Below are positions 45,301 to 53,003 of a stretch of DNA of 64,000 nucleotides, in pieces. The notes beneath the pieces were generated by a model, which was not told the origin of the DNA, did no database searches, and worked only from the letters and a program-made list of their open reading frames with translations. The position numbers and the translations under genes are program-made. Source of the stretch: Lachnospiraceae bacterium. Its GTDB lineage: Bacteria; Bacillota; Clostridia; Lachnospirales; Lachnospiraceae. Numbering within the stretch: the first letter of the stretch is position 1; the number at the start of each line of letters is the position of its first letter. The stretch covers positions 157,234-221,233 of the forward strand of contig CAJTCY010000004.1 in assembly GCA_910575075.1 (NCBI GenBank). The letters are read 5' to 3'.

Positions 45301-46542
45301 ATAATCATAGACTATACTGCTAATACCGCTCTTGTTGACGCATGGTTCACCTGCAATGGATAGATATGTGATACCCGTAAGTCTTCCGGCAGCATCATAC
45401 TTATACTGCCTTCCAGCAACTCCATCATCATCAATCACATAGTTCTCACCATGTTTGAAGCGTACGGTTTCTGTCATCCCCCTTTCATCTCTTTCCAAAT
45501 CGTATCTGTTAATTTTCATACGATTCGCAATTCCATACTCATTTTCATCAGTTGCAGGATACACCTGATCGCTGACAAAGGCATTTTCCTGGAAAGTAAC
45601 ATATGCAAGATCCGTGGCATAGACATAGGTAATCTGAACAATACCATTCCGATCCAGATACTCTACTGTGTCCGGATATCCCGTATCCCGAAGTATATAA
45701 TTCGCGATCATTGGTCCGTTCGGATGTGCTTCTGATTCTTCCTCAATTGGCGTGCCCTGCTCATTCAGATGTTCCAGTTTCACCGTATTCGCCTCTTTGT
45801 TTGTAGTTATCCGATAGTAATCTCCGCTACCCCCATAACTGCCAATACCAACCGGCACTTCATTGACCAGTATATAATCCTGATACTCCGCAGCATGCGG
45901 AAGAAAATAATCCAGACCGAAAACAACGGCGAACAGAAAAAGGACAGTTAAGATAGCGGCAAAGACTGCTCTTTTCATCCTTCTGCTCTTATCTCGTTTC
46001 CTAAATACCGCATGATCCGGCGGATTCAATACTGCCTCAATCACATCAAGATATGGTTTCTTCTCCCGGAAATCATACCATTTGAGATTCTGTTGACGAA
46101 TTTCATTCAAAAGTAAGGGATGAAAACAGTCTCCCTCCTCCGGATTACCATCAATCACTACAGGTATGATATGTTCATAAGGCTTTTCCGGATTCTTCTC
46201 CATGAAATGGCTGATCTCAAATCCAATCCAGCCTGTTTTACTGGGATCTTTCCAGTCCTCGATGTCACCCCAATCTTCCGTTCCATCTGCCGGAGACGCT
46301 GATGTCGGCGAACAGAGGACGATAAGACTGTCCGATTTCCTGATATCCGCAATAAGCTCATCTTTTAATTCAGGCTTTCTAAGCTCATTTTGGTCTACAA
46401 AAACATGACGGACATATCTTGTGGGGTATCCTAGCTTTGACGGAATCTTATATCTTTCTATCTTTTTCTGCAGTTTAAATGCGAAAGATTTATCTTGACT
46501 TCTATGACATATAAAACTATAGTAATCATGAACCTTTTTCAT
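42331..46542 (-). CDS. Giant TIR-transmembrane-YD-repeat protein
   Basis: 1403 residues. Residues 1-165 form a TIR domain: YYSFICHRSQDKSFAFKL (strand A), FVDQNELRKPELKDEL (BB-loop type), SDSLIVLCSPTSASP, and GWIGFEISHF with the candidate catalytic Glu at 109. A basic stretch (RKRDKSRRMKR) precedes a single helix at about 191-213 (AVFAAILTVLFLFAVVFGL), placing TIR inside and the rest outside. From about 230 to 1150 run roughly twenty imperfect repeats of about 40 residues (pattern Y-D-x-x-G, then YYG-x-DG-x-P, then GY), related to RHS/YD repeats. A distinct C-terminal domain (about 1150-1403) ends ELAVLFGIEL. GAGGAG precedes the ATG. It heads an operon with the macro protein. Confidence 0.8.
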   Translation of the reverse strand: MKKVHDYYSFICHRSQDKSFAFKLQKKIERYKIPSKLGYPTRYVRHVFVDQNELRKPELKDELIADIRKSDSLIVLCSPTSASPADGTEDWGDIEDWKDPSKTGWIGFEISHFMEKNPEKPYEHIIPVVIDGNPEEGDCFHPLLLNEIRQQNLKWYDFREKKPYLDVIEAVLNPPDHAVFRKRDKSRRMKRAVFAAILTVLFLFAVVFGLDYFLPHAAEYQDYILVNEVPVGIGSYGGSGDYYRITTNKEANTVKLEHLNEQGTPIEEESEAHPNGPMIANYILRDTGYPDTVEYLDRNGIVQITYVYATDLAYVTFQENAFVSDQVYPATDENEYGIANRMKINRYDLERDERGMTETVRFKHGENYVIDDDGVAGRQYKYDAAGRLTGITYLSIAGEPCVNKSGISSIVYDYQDGYLSRKANMDLNGKLVYGEDGYAEKRIMWERNKRISTYFDTDGELMLCRQWYAKAIEQFDDTGNRLSVSYYGVDGKPVYCSGKYHKIIWKYDELGQIILETYYGTENSPVQSKEGYAQVASKYDSHGNLRSYSTYNSDGQLMLMSNNAAIEKKLYTKDGYLRETAFYDVNGQPVINDEGYHREVRNYDEKDKLTELRYFGIDGEAEYKQESDCFYHAVKLNYDRRGNVASVSLLNTEDRLITSVNGHWAMKEMTYNGGGQVETVKYTDLLGNLIDIAGNYANLINKYDDRGLLVSTSYYNKNGNLSTDAKVINGVLAGNRFYAKVEMEYDDFGNAIETRYYGENGELTTQQIYAVKKAEYDELGRVVHYSYFDADRNPAKDYHTDIYITYDNRNHPIRIQPMAYEERSNMSTDYDFFAYGEERIFDEYGNLTESTYLDADGGILQKKVTNYNDDCLPVAERYYGENNVPILSPEGYWKKLIVYDERNNETRTSYFGIDGKPIVLAEGYFQITREYNKDNSLVRMDFLDQDGRLVNCLAGYAYIEQTVTEWRSTSKATFYDKNGRELFSYHVDYNEYGQKTAEWLAGPDGAYLNHPSYGLALIKYFYDDKRRRVREEYYDEDGEPADLFGVTSGWESQYSDIGFETKRSNLRDGFEPAADDKGIATAVFDYDELGREVRRTFIDGSEKERNCVFGFSQYQVEYGDDGEIEKTTYWDENGEEVTGHDGKVEKVVLSMHNGDYEIKETEIGTLAFTPVTFNINRIAYHQDDNYDLMTQCYVPFSPENDVSEIIAAALEKYAKASDSNELDIKAVRDDGAEIEDLLDKYLKLLQEGGNVMELFGKISLRTAMRMLEPYAAKMPTETEVMDFYEKFYDNEFDNIRRQLRSEYGEEFVCSYRITDMNESSSSSIQAYNAELDSYNLGMSIEDMVIFEVEYTVEGNGKSDILSDGFFYPRVTLLKFDGSWTLGTAEGFPSPDTEELAVLFGIEL

Positions 46543-46686
46543 GTTCTCTGTCTCCTCATGTGTTACCGCTAATCTAAAATATCTATAAAAAATATCATAT
46601 TTAGCCGAGTCTTTCCTTGTATACTGTCAATAACAGCGAAAGAGCTTCTCTTTATGGATGTGCGAAAAAATTTCTTGCTAATTATA

Positions 46687-47052
46687 TCATCTCACATTTC
46701 TCCATAAAATGGAACTGCAAACGGTTTCAAAATCCGGCTCATTATCAAATTCTGGATAAATGCCGCAATCCAGGCTATTGTTCTTTTGCGAATATGGCGG
46801 TCGCTTTTTTAATATTTCATTTTCAATCTTAAGGCGCTGCATTTCTTTCTGTAATGCTTTATATTCCTTAAGGGTAACTGTTTCATTCTCAGATATTTTA
46901 ACTGGGGAAAGCTGTTTTACCCAGCCGCTGATGGTACTCCAATTTATGCCATATTCACGTTCCAGTTGTGGATACAAAGTTCCCCCGGCATTGTACAGGT
47001 CTACAATTTGCTGCTTAAATTCCGGGGTATAAGATTTTTGGTTTTTTGCCAT
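46687..47052 (-). pseudogene. IS3-family transposase OrfA fragment
   Basis: MAKNQKSYTPEFKQQIVDLY from ATG 47052 is the HTH_Tnp_1 start of IS3-family OrfA, followed by the leucine-zipper helix EYKALQKEMQRLKIENEIL. The frame contains A AAA AAG, the classical -1 slippage heptamer of this family; the shifted frame gives KKATAIFAKEQ, the usual OrfA-OrfB junction, and then stops. OrfB is lost. The unshifted frame runs on to 46687 with unrelated residues. The left end of the element is probably near TGTGGACAAG at 47106-47115. Confidence 0.75.
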
Positions 47053-47122
47053 GTGGAACATCTCCTTTGCTCTTTCATTTGATAGTATAAGTTGTTCGAC
47101 TTTTCTTGTCCACACTTATATA

Positions 47123-47233
47123 CTAATACCAATCATCAACCAGCCGCCGCTGGTTGGCAACACTGTCGCTTTCCACAGTTTTATCATCCGTATAGGAAAG
47201 ACGGATATACTTAATCGCTTTGTAAACCTGCAT
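47123..47233 (-). pseudogene. N-terminal fragment of a large serine recombinase
   Basis: 36 codons, MQVYKAIKYIRLSYTDDKTV and onward to NQRRLVDDW. The S-containing YIRLS motif carries the nucleophile serine position of ICE-type large serine recombinases, and E-S-D-S-V-A-N-Q is their next signature. The frame stops immediately before the IS end, so the IS insertion probably broke the gene. A full protein would be about 500-550 residues. Confidence 0.7.
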
Positions 47234-47545
47234 ATAAAAACACTCCTTTCATTGCAGAAAAATCCCCACAATTCAAGGAGCGTACCGTTTACCGTATTCA
47301 ATTCCTTTTCCGATTCTTATTATACCATCCTTAAACGGGAAAGTCAGCAGCCTTTCTGAAAAAATCCTCATATCTTTCTGTCATCGTATAATCCCTCTGA
47401 TACAGTCCTCCAGGGTAACGCCATTGCCTGCAAAACTGGCTTTAACGGTAAACCTGCCGCAGCGAAACAGATACGGAAGAATATCTCATTTGCCAGTCGT
47501 TGATATACTTTTTCATTTACATCAATATCCCATGTATTTTCCACC

Positions 47546-47767
47546 TTATCCAAAAGTTCCTTTGATTTTAGTAAGCTCATGCCGGTTTTCAACCCAATTT
47601 TCTACATAGCCGCAATCGCAGCAGACATAACGGATCACTGGAATTTTCCCAATCAGGGTCATAGTCGTGGTGTAGATATTATTTCCGCTGGCGTGTCGGC
47701 CCGGATTGTCTGGCACACGCACGATATTCCTTGAATTGCATTTTGGGCAACATCCTGTATTTTTCAT
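47546..47767 (-). CDS. Small zinc-ribbon protein
   Basis: 73 residues from ATG 47767 (MKNTGCCPKCNSRNIVRVPD), with GGAGGAAATGAG upstream. CPKC and CCDC about 37 residues apart form a treble-clef or zinc-ribbon site. No other domain. Homologous small ribbons are found in mobile elements and beside membrane proteins; role unknown. It follows the frameshifted small membrane gene on the same strand and may be coupled with it. The 47234-47545 stretch below it has no supported gene. Confidence 0.65.
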   Translation of the reverse strand: MKNTGCCPKCNSRNIVRVPDNPGRHASGNNIYTTTMTLIGKIPVIRYVCCDCGYVENWVENRHELTKIKGTFG

Positions 47768-47810
47768 CCTCATTTCCTCCTTGTTGTGTAGAGTAAAACG
47801 CCGCACTCTA

Positions 47811-47997
47811 TCAGCAATATAGCAGACCATATCTCCGATTGTCTTTGTCTTTCTTCCAGAGAGAATAGGCGGAAAACAGGAACAAACCACCGAGGAAAAG
47901 ATACAGCAGAGCAAACGGGATGTTCATTGTGACAAAGCTGAAAATCATACAGCAAACGAACACAATACCGAGGATCAGACGAAAAAAAGTGACGCAT
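47811..47997 (-). pseudogene. Small membrane protein frameshifted at a T7 tract
   Basis: ATG 47997 has AAGGAGGTATTTGT upstream. Six codons in, the mRNA has seven T. With six T the frame would read MRHFFRLILGIVFVCCMIFS and continue with a second hydrophobic helix (FALLYLFLGGLFLFSAYSLW) to a stop at 47811, a 61-residue two-TM protein. With seven T it becomes a 75-residue hydrophilic frame that looks artificial. It is either a pseudogene, a slippage-controlled gene, or a sequencing error. Confidence 0.6.
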
Positions 47998-48214
47998 ACA
48001 AATACCTCCTTATATTCTGTATGTGATTTAGTTTCTTGTTTACAGTACAAGCATATACCAAAAGAAGCCCGTTTGCGGGAATGTCCACGAATGGTAGGAT
48101 TTTGACCGCGAACTTGATTGCAGCTTTCAATCGACCGCCCGAATTTGCTCAACCACACTGCTTTTTCTGTAATAGCGGTCAGCCCACATCGTGATCGTAT
48201 CCATTCAGTCACGA

Positions 48215-48967
48215 TTATTGCACCTTCTTTTTGCCGCAATACACAGCAATAGCCTGCCCTACAAAGTCAGCCGTTCCATCTCCACCTGCTTTGTCAATGT
48301 TGTTCTTGAAGCGTTCATCACATACATACATTTCACCCAATCCACTAAGAATTTCATTTGTACATACATAGTAATTATCAGTTATAAATTTCTGCAATTC
48401 AGAGATTTTCTTTTGTACTTCATCTGAATTAGGCGTTAAATGTTTTAATCCTCCCAATTCAGAAAACATTGTCAGCAGTTCATTTGCAATCTTGCTATAA
48501 CTGCCTCCATTTCGGGCAATATCCTTTTGTTTATACTCTTGATATGCTTTGGTATTGCCCCATTTTGCTTTGACCTCTGCCTCATACTTTTCAATTTCGC
48601 TCTTGTCGAAAACATCAAAACTCATTGCTGCCACTCCTTTTTTTTGAATTTCACGGGTAAAGGTAATAAGTTCCCCTATATGTTTATATTGCAGTTCTAA
48701 CAGCTTAATTTGCTGGGCAATTACTTCTGATTGGTCAAAATCAGGGCTGTCAAGGATTGATTTGATTTCTTTTAAAGGAAACTCTAATTCACGAAACAAC
48801 AAAACACTTTGCAAGCGGCTTAGTGCTGTGCCGTCATACATACGATAGCCTGCATCGGTTACTTTTGTCGGTTTCAAAAGACCAATTTCATCATAATAAT
48901 GAAGTGTACGGGCAGTGATACCAGTTAATTCAGCAACTTCATGGACAGACATCAATTTTTTAGTCAT
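48215..48967 (-). CDS. MerR family transcriptional regulator (TipAL type)
   Basis: 250 residues from ATG 48967 (MTKKLMSVHEVAELTGITAR). N-terminal winged helix (TLHYYDEIGLLKPTKVTDAG, YRMYDGTALSRLQSVLLFRE), dimerising coiled coil (to about 110), then a TipAS-like effector domain (EAEVKAKWGNTKAYQEYKQK, LSGLGEMYVCDERFKNNID) that in relatives binds thiopeptide or other drugs. Its ATG overlaps the stop of the DUF2268 gene (ATGACTAA), so the two are coupled. A MerR-type 19-bp-spacer promoter heads the operon, implying autoregulation. Confidence 0.9.
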   Translation of the reverse strand: MTKKLMSVHEVAELTGITARTLHYYDEIGLLKPTKVTDAGYRMYDGTALSRLQSVLLFRELEFPLKEIKSILDSPDFDQSEVIAQQIKLLELQYKHIGELITFTREIQKKGVAAMSFDVFDKSEIEKYEAEVKAKWGNTKAYQEYKQKDIARNGGSYSKIANELLTMFSELGGLKHLTPNSDEVQKKISELQKFITDNYYVCTNEILSGLGEMYVCDERFKNNIDKAGGDGTADFVGQAIAVYCGKKKVQ

Positions 48968-49871
48968 TCCAAAAGTCCTCCGCAGCATCTAAAATGTCTT
49001 TTGCAGGTAAAAGTGTCGCTTCAATCACGCTTTTACCCGTTTTCTTCAAATAATGCTTTACTAAATGATAGCCGCAGGCATATCCAGCACAATAAGGTAA
49101 ACCTGCTTGCGGAAAATTCTGTAATTTCGCCAGTTCATCACCATAAAGATAAGCATTGAGATTTTCAAATCCCTGAACATTTAATCCATCTTGAATAATT
49201 GGTTTGATATATTCGTCCAAAGTTGTCATATCTGTTTTTGTCACCCAAGGGCCTGCCTTGTCTTCGCCATAAAGATAAGTGGCAAAGTTTTCTGCCAATC
49301 CTTCGCTAACCATCATCTCTCCAAGTGTGATGTCATTTTTCCATTCAATAAACTGAAAGCGGATATTGTGGTTGGTTTCGTGTGCCAAAGCTACTGGAAG
49401 ACGCTCCAGCGTATATTCGTTTGGGATTAGCCATGAAAAAATATATCCCGGTATACCACCGTCACCACAATAACCTTCATTCAGTATGATGTAGGGGCTT
49501 TCCGCATTTGCAAGCAATATCGTAAACATGTACTCTCTAATCGGTAAATCAATTCCATGCTGGATAAAACAGTTTAAAGATTTCCTGATTGCCATCTCAC
49601 ATTTTTCCCAGAGTGCATCGTCTGAAATTAGATGAATATTTTGTTTTTGTGTTTCGTCTACTTTAGTTGGTTCAATGTGTCCAAACAGTCTGCTTGCCAT
49701 AATAACATCATAACCATTAGGCGTTTTCGCTTTTATAGGAACATTATAACAAGCCCATTTTCTTTCAAATGGCATCATCAATTCATACCGATAAATGTCA
49801 TTCTTCTTGTCCAGAGGTGCATTCATAATTTTTGAATAAATACCGTCTGAACGAATAGCCTTTACATTCAT
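48960..49871 (-). CDS. DUF2268 putative zinc protease
   Basis: 303 residues. The motif AHETNHN is an HExxH zinc site, with the third ligand likely in MVSEGLAENFATYLYG about 22 residues on; these are hallmarks of DUF2268 gluzincin-like proteins. No signal peptide, so cytoplasmic. GYACGYHLVKHYLKKTGKS near the C-terminus is typical. It is expressed from the MerR-type promoter and followed by the regulator. Substrate unknown; a drug-response function is suggested by the TipAL-type partner. Confidence 0.85.
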   Translation of the reverse strand: MNVKAIRSDGIYSKIMNAPLDKKNDIYRYELMMPFERKWACYNVPIKAKTPNGYDVIMASRLFGHIEPTKVDETQKQNIHLISDDALWEKCEMAIRKSLNCFIQHGIDLPIREYMFTILLANAESPYIILNEGYCGDGGIPGYIFSWLIPNEYTLERLPVALAHETNHNIRFQFIEWKNDITLGEMMVSEGLAENFATYLYGEDKAGPWVTKTDMTTLDEYIKPIIQDGLNVQGFENLNAYLYGDELAKLQNFPQAGLPYCAGYACGYHLVKHYLKKTGKSVIEATLLPAKDILDAAEDFWND

Positions 49872-49903
49872 ATTGTGTCATCCTTCCTCTCTATTTTTTA
49901 TAG

Positions 49904-49934
49904 ATTATAAACTATTACGTAACGTCAAAGTCAA
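49904..49934 (-). promoter_or_regulatory. MerR-type promoter with 19-bp spacer
   Basis: On the minus strand: TTGACT, 19 bp, TATAAT. The overlong spacer contains GACGTTACGTAA, a dyad of the kind bound by TipAL-like activators. This is the classical arrangement in which MerR proteins untwist DNA to activate. Confidence 0.8.
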
Positions 49935-50024
49935 GCGTATTCACAAAAAAATTACCTTATATTTTTATTGCGGATATTAAATTTCCTATTATGTGTGATT
50001 TCACATCGCCCAAACGAAACGCCC

Positions 50025-50061
50025 CAAAAAGAAAAGCGGCAGAGTTTTTCCCTCTGTCGCT
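50025..50061 (-). terminator. Terminator after the tnpV fragment
   Basis: AGCGGCAGAG (50035-50044) and CTCTGTCGCT (50052-50061) pair with one mismatch. T-rich run on the minus strand. Confidence 0.75.
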
Positions 50062-50068
50062 GTGTCAC

Positions 50069-50236
50069 CTATGCGAAAATAATTTCTTTTTCCACAATCT
50101 CCCTTGCGCAAGCCCTTATATTACCTAGCCGCCCTGTCCATTCTAAAGCATTTTCTTCCTTTAGCTGTTCTGTTATGCCCTGTGCCTGTTTCATCCGCAA
50201 AACAAAATGCAGGTAAAATGTTGTTTTCGTATCCAT
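50069..50236 (-). pseudogene. C-terminal fragment of transposon protein TnpV
   Basis: The frame ends ALEWTGRLGNIRACAREIV and EKEIIFA, the conserved C-terminus of TnpV-like proteins (about 115-120 residues) found on Tn4451-type and related elements. Here only about 50 family residues remain; the N-terminal half is lost and the ATG 50236 lies at the end of the araC-type gene. No function expected. Confidence 0.6.
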
Positions 50237-50238
50237 AT

Positions 50239-51084
50239 CTACTTTTGAATTACAGGTATCCATACTTCATATTGTGCATTTTGTGGGTCTGGATTTAAGT
50301 AAACTTCAACATCGGGAGCATTCCCATACTCGTATCCTGAAGTCGGCAGCCATTCGGTTACAATCCGCCGCTCTAATTCTTGGATAGACTGATTTGTACC
50401 CTCCCCAGAAAATATTGCCCAAGTAGCCGACGGTATTATATATTCTTCAAGGTCATTCTTTTCCCCGGAAGTAGATACTGCAATATAATATCTCCAGGGT
50501 TCTGTATCGTTGCAAGTGCTGACGCCAAGCACTCCCATAGGCGGCTTGTCCATCATGTCAATCAATCGCTGCAATGTTCCATCCATAGATATTTCCTGCC
50601 ATTTCGAGGGTATGACTGTGAAATTTTTCTCAATATCCTTATATAGCGGTACGGATACACCTACAATGCGGAAAGCTTCTTTTGTTTCAATACGGTAATT
50701 CATTTCTTCCACTCCTTTGACTGTGATTTTAAATAAGATAGGCGGGAAGGATTTTATAGACACGCCCTCATTTTTTACGGCAGATGGGGCAATTCCGTGA
50801 ATAGACTGAAATGCCCTGTTAAATGCAGTAGGAGAATTGTATCCGTATTTTCCTGCCACATCAATAATCTTCATATTTTTGTCTTGTAAATCTACGGCGG
50901 CAAGCGACATTTTTCTCCTGCGGATATATTCGGATAAAGGAATACCCGCCATATAAGTGAACATTCTCTGGAAATGATAAGAAGAACAGCAGGCAATTTT
51001 TCCAAGCTGCCCATAGTCAATTTCCTCTGTTAAATGTTCTTCAATATAACCGATTGCATCATTTAATCTTTCAATCCATTCCAT
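50239..51084 (-). CDS. AraC family regulator with GyrI-like effector domain
   Basis: 281 residues from ATG 51084 (MEWIERLNDAIGYIEEHLTE), preceded by AGGAGGATTTCTTACT; the frame continues 41 codons upstream but without family match. Two AraC helix-turn-helix motifs lie at about 10-110 (YGQLGKIACCSSYHFQRMFT, KIIDVAGKYGYNSPTAFNRA), then a GyrI/SOUL-like small-molecule-binding domain (YRIETKEAFRIVGVSVPLYK, YEVWIPVI at the end). The arrangement matches Rob/BmrR-like multidrug sensors. Confidence 0.9.
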   Translation of the reverse strand: MEWIERLNDAIGYIEEHLTEEIDYGQLGKIACCSSYHFQRMFTYMAGIPLSEYIRRRKMSLAAVDLQDKNMKIIDVAGKYGYNSPTAFNRAFQSIHGIAPSAVKNEGVSIKSFPPILFKITVKGVEEMNYRIETKEAFRIVGVSVPLYKDIEKNFTVIPSKWQEISMDGTLQRLIDMMDKPPMGVLGVSTCNDTEPWRYYIAVSTSGEKNDLEEYIIPSATWAIFSGEGTNQSIQELERRIVTEWLPTSGYEYGNAPDVEVYLNPDPQNAQYEVWIPVIQK

Positions 51085-51173
51085 AGTAAGAAATCCTCCT
51101 GACATTTTTAGTATATATTCCAATTCGGTTTCTTTCCTCTCATTCTCTGCACGAAAAAGAGAGCTTTTATTTA

Positions 51174-51684
51174 CTAAGTTCTCCACGGTCTGTCCTTTCC
51201 AAGCCATCCCATCTTTGCCCAGTGCTTTCCATCAAGGTATTAAGGGTCGTTTTCATGCAGGGATTTCTGTATCATGCGGCAGAAAAGAAATTTTATCTTT
51301 GTAATTGTATTTACCTTTGGAGGTTTCTCATAATAGATATGAAAAAGTCTATCTGACAGTCGGTTTGTCTTTTCCGTAAGTTCTAAACGTTTCTTTTCAG
51401 CAAACTTTTCCCAGATGATATCTCCCATAAGTTTTCCGGTAAACACCGTAATTTCAAAAATACCCCACCATGATAGGCTGTGTTTTATGTCTTTAGCTAC
51501 AGATTTTGCTCCTGCCCCAAGACACTGCGTAATATTTTGTACAGCCTGAGCAAAAAGCAGGACAGTCTTTTGGCGAGTAAAATTCTCTGATTTCTGATTT
51601 CTCCCGAAAACGCTCCAGAAATATTTCTTTTAAGCGGTAGGTTACACCATGTTTTTCTGTTCCATTTATTACTGTGATTTTCAT
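51174..51684 (-). pseudogene. NADPH-dependent FMN reductase-like gene with internal deletion
   Basis: N-terminus MKITVINGTEKHGVTYRLKE to CPAFCSGCTK is intact. The frame then jumps to the family C-terminus, read in another frame as TQCLGAGAKSVAKDIKHSLS, WWGIFEITVFTGKLMGDIIW and IKFLFCRMIQKSLHENDP. A TAA follows and YLDGKHWAKMGWLGKDRPW after that. About 70-80 central residues, one frame and one stop separate it from an intact flavodoxin-like reductase of about 225 residues. Confidence 0.75.
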
Positions 51685-51703
51685 AAGCCAGACCTCCAAA
51701 ATA

Positions 51704-51835
51704 TCATGCAATTGCCTCATATATATCCAGGTTTTTTCTTTTTGCCGCTGGCAATTCAAGGCAATCCGCCGCTTCCTGTAATACGGATTCCGGCAAAACA
51801 GCCGGTCCCACCGAAAAATTATGAACACTTCTCAT
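51704..51835 (-). pseudogene. N-terminal remnant of phosphoserine aminotransferase
   Basis: MRSVHNFSVGPAVLPESVLQ followed by EAADCL is the start of SerC proteins (NFSAGPAVLPE signature). After about 25 residues the frame leaves the family and stops. The remaining 330 or so residues are absent. Not a functional enzyme. Confidence 0.65.
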
Positions 51836-51875
51836 AAAAAACCCCTAAGCTTCTATTCTGCCCGCAACGACAATT

Positions 51876-53003
51876 TTACTGATGCCGGAACTGACTGCGC
51901 ACAATTTTTATAATGCGTTCCATATCTTCTTTTGTATTTTTAATATCACTTGGCAGGCAAAGCCCTCTGTTAAAAATATCTTCACTTACACTTATCCCAT
52001 CTTCTACCTGAATAAAATCATATTCTTCAAATACAGGCTGCAAATGCATCGGTTTCCATATCGGTCTTGTTTCAATGCCTTCCGTATCTAAGGCATCCAT
52101 AATCTGCGTTGGTGTTACACTGCTGTCTGGCGAAATCGTCATACAGGAAAGCCAGTTATTGTCAATAGCCTCCCTGTTCAGCGGATTCATTTCTATTTCT
52201 TTTATATCCGAAAAGGCATCTTGGTAAGTTTTATAAATTTCATGCTTCTTCTGTATATGTTCCTCGATATGCAGCATCTGTCCGCATCCGATCCCGGCAA
52301 CAACATTCGACATCCTGTAATTATAGCCAATCGCAGAATGTTGATAATGTCTGGCAGGATCACGAGCCTGTCTGGATAAAAACCGGGCTTTATCCACATC
52401 TTTTTCCTGATGAGCAACCAGTGTACCTCCGCCGGAAGTTGTAATAATTTTGTTGCCATTAAATGAATAAATTCCATAGTCCCCAAAAGTACCTGTCATT
52501 TTTCCTTTATATGTCGTACCTAACGATTCAGCCGCATCTTCAATCAAAGGGACATTATGCTCCTTACAAAGAGCGCATATTTCGTCCATATTCGCTGATG
52601 TGCCGTACAAATGCACAGCCATGACAGCTTTCGGGTGAGAATATTTTTCAAACGCTTTCCTTAATGCCGCTGCGTCCATATTCCATGTGTCACGCTCCGA
52701 ATCAATAAAGACGGGAATTGCTTTCTCGTATCGAACCGGATTGACGCTTGCCGCAAAAGTCAGGGAAGGAACAAACACAATATCGTTCTCTTTTACACCC
52801 GCTAAAATAACTGAAAGATGCAACGCTGCAGTTCCGGACGAAAGCGCAGCGGAAGAAGATACCCCAACATAAGCTGCCACTTTATCCTCAAATTCATCTA
52901 CATTCGCTCCTAACGGTGAAATCCAATTTGTATCAAATGCTTTCTGAATATACTGCTGTTCCTCCGTATGCATGGTAGGAGTCGCTAAAAGAATTTTCTT
53001 CAT
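51876..53003 (-). CDS. DegT/DnrJ/EryC1/StrS sugar aminotransferase
   Basis: 375 residues, PLP-dependent. The lysine that binds PLP is in YSFNGNKIITTSGGGTLV near residue 185; PLP pocket motifs are SSAALSSGTAALHLS and LIEDAAESLGTTYKG. It resembles PglE/PseC-like enzymes that aminate a 4-keto nucleotide sugar for surface glycan or glycoprotein. Unusually isolated: no sugar-nucleotide or glycosyltransferase gene nearby, only an upstream class V aminotransferase remnant with an overlapping stop. Confidence 0.9.
   Translation of the reverse strand: MKKILLATPTMHTEEQQYIQKAFDTNWISPLGANVDEFEDKVAAYVGVSSSAALSSGTAALHLSVILAGVKENDIVFVPSLTFAASVNPVRYEKAIPVFIDSERDTWNMDAAALRKAFEKYSHPKAVMAVHLYGTSANMDEICALCKEHNVPLIEDAAESLGTTYKGKMTGTFGDYGIYSFNGNKIITTSGGGTLVAHQEKDVDKARFLSRQARDPARHYQHSAIGYNYRMSNVVAGIGCGQMLHIEEHIQKKHEIYKTYQDAFSDIKEIEMNPLNREAIDNNWLSCMTISPDSSVTPTQIMDALDTEGIETRPIWKPMHLQPVFEEYDFIQVEDGISVSEDIFNRGLCLPSDIKNTKEDMERIIKIVRSQFRHQ

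Noticed and set aside
42331..46542. RHS-type polymorphic toxin
   Set aside because: There is an N-terminal TIR and TM instead of a secretion signal, no RHS core cleavage motif and no toxin tip; the partner gene is a macro-type effector, not an immunity protein.
47368..47592. 74-codon minus frame overlapping the zinc-ribbon gene end
   Set aside because: It overlaps a better-supported gene in another frame, has no RBS and no recognisable domain.
47770..47997. 75-codon soluble protein starting at the good RBS/ATG
   Set aside because: Its sequence is the out-of-frame reading of a two-helix membrane protein and has no protein-like character.
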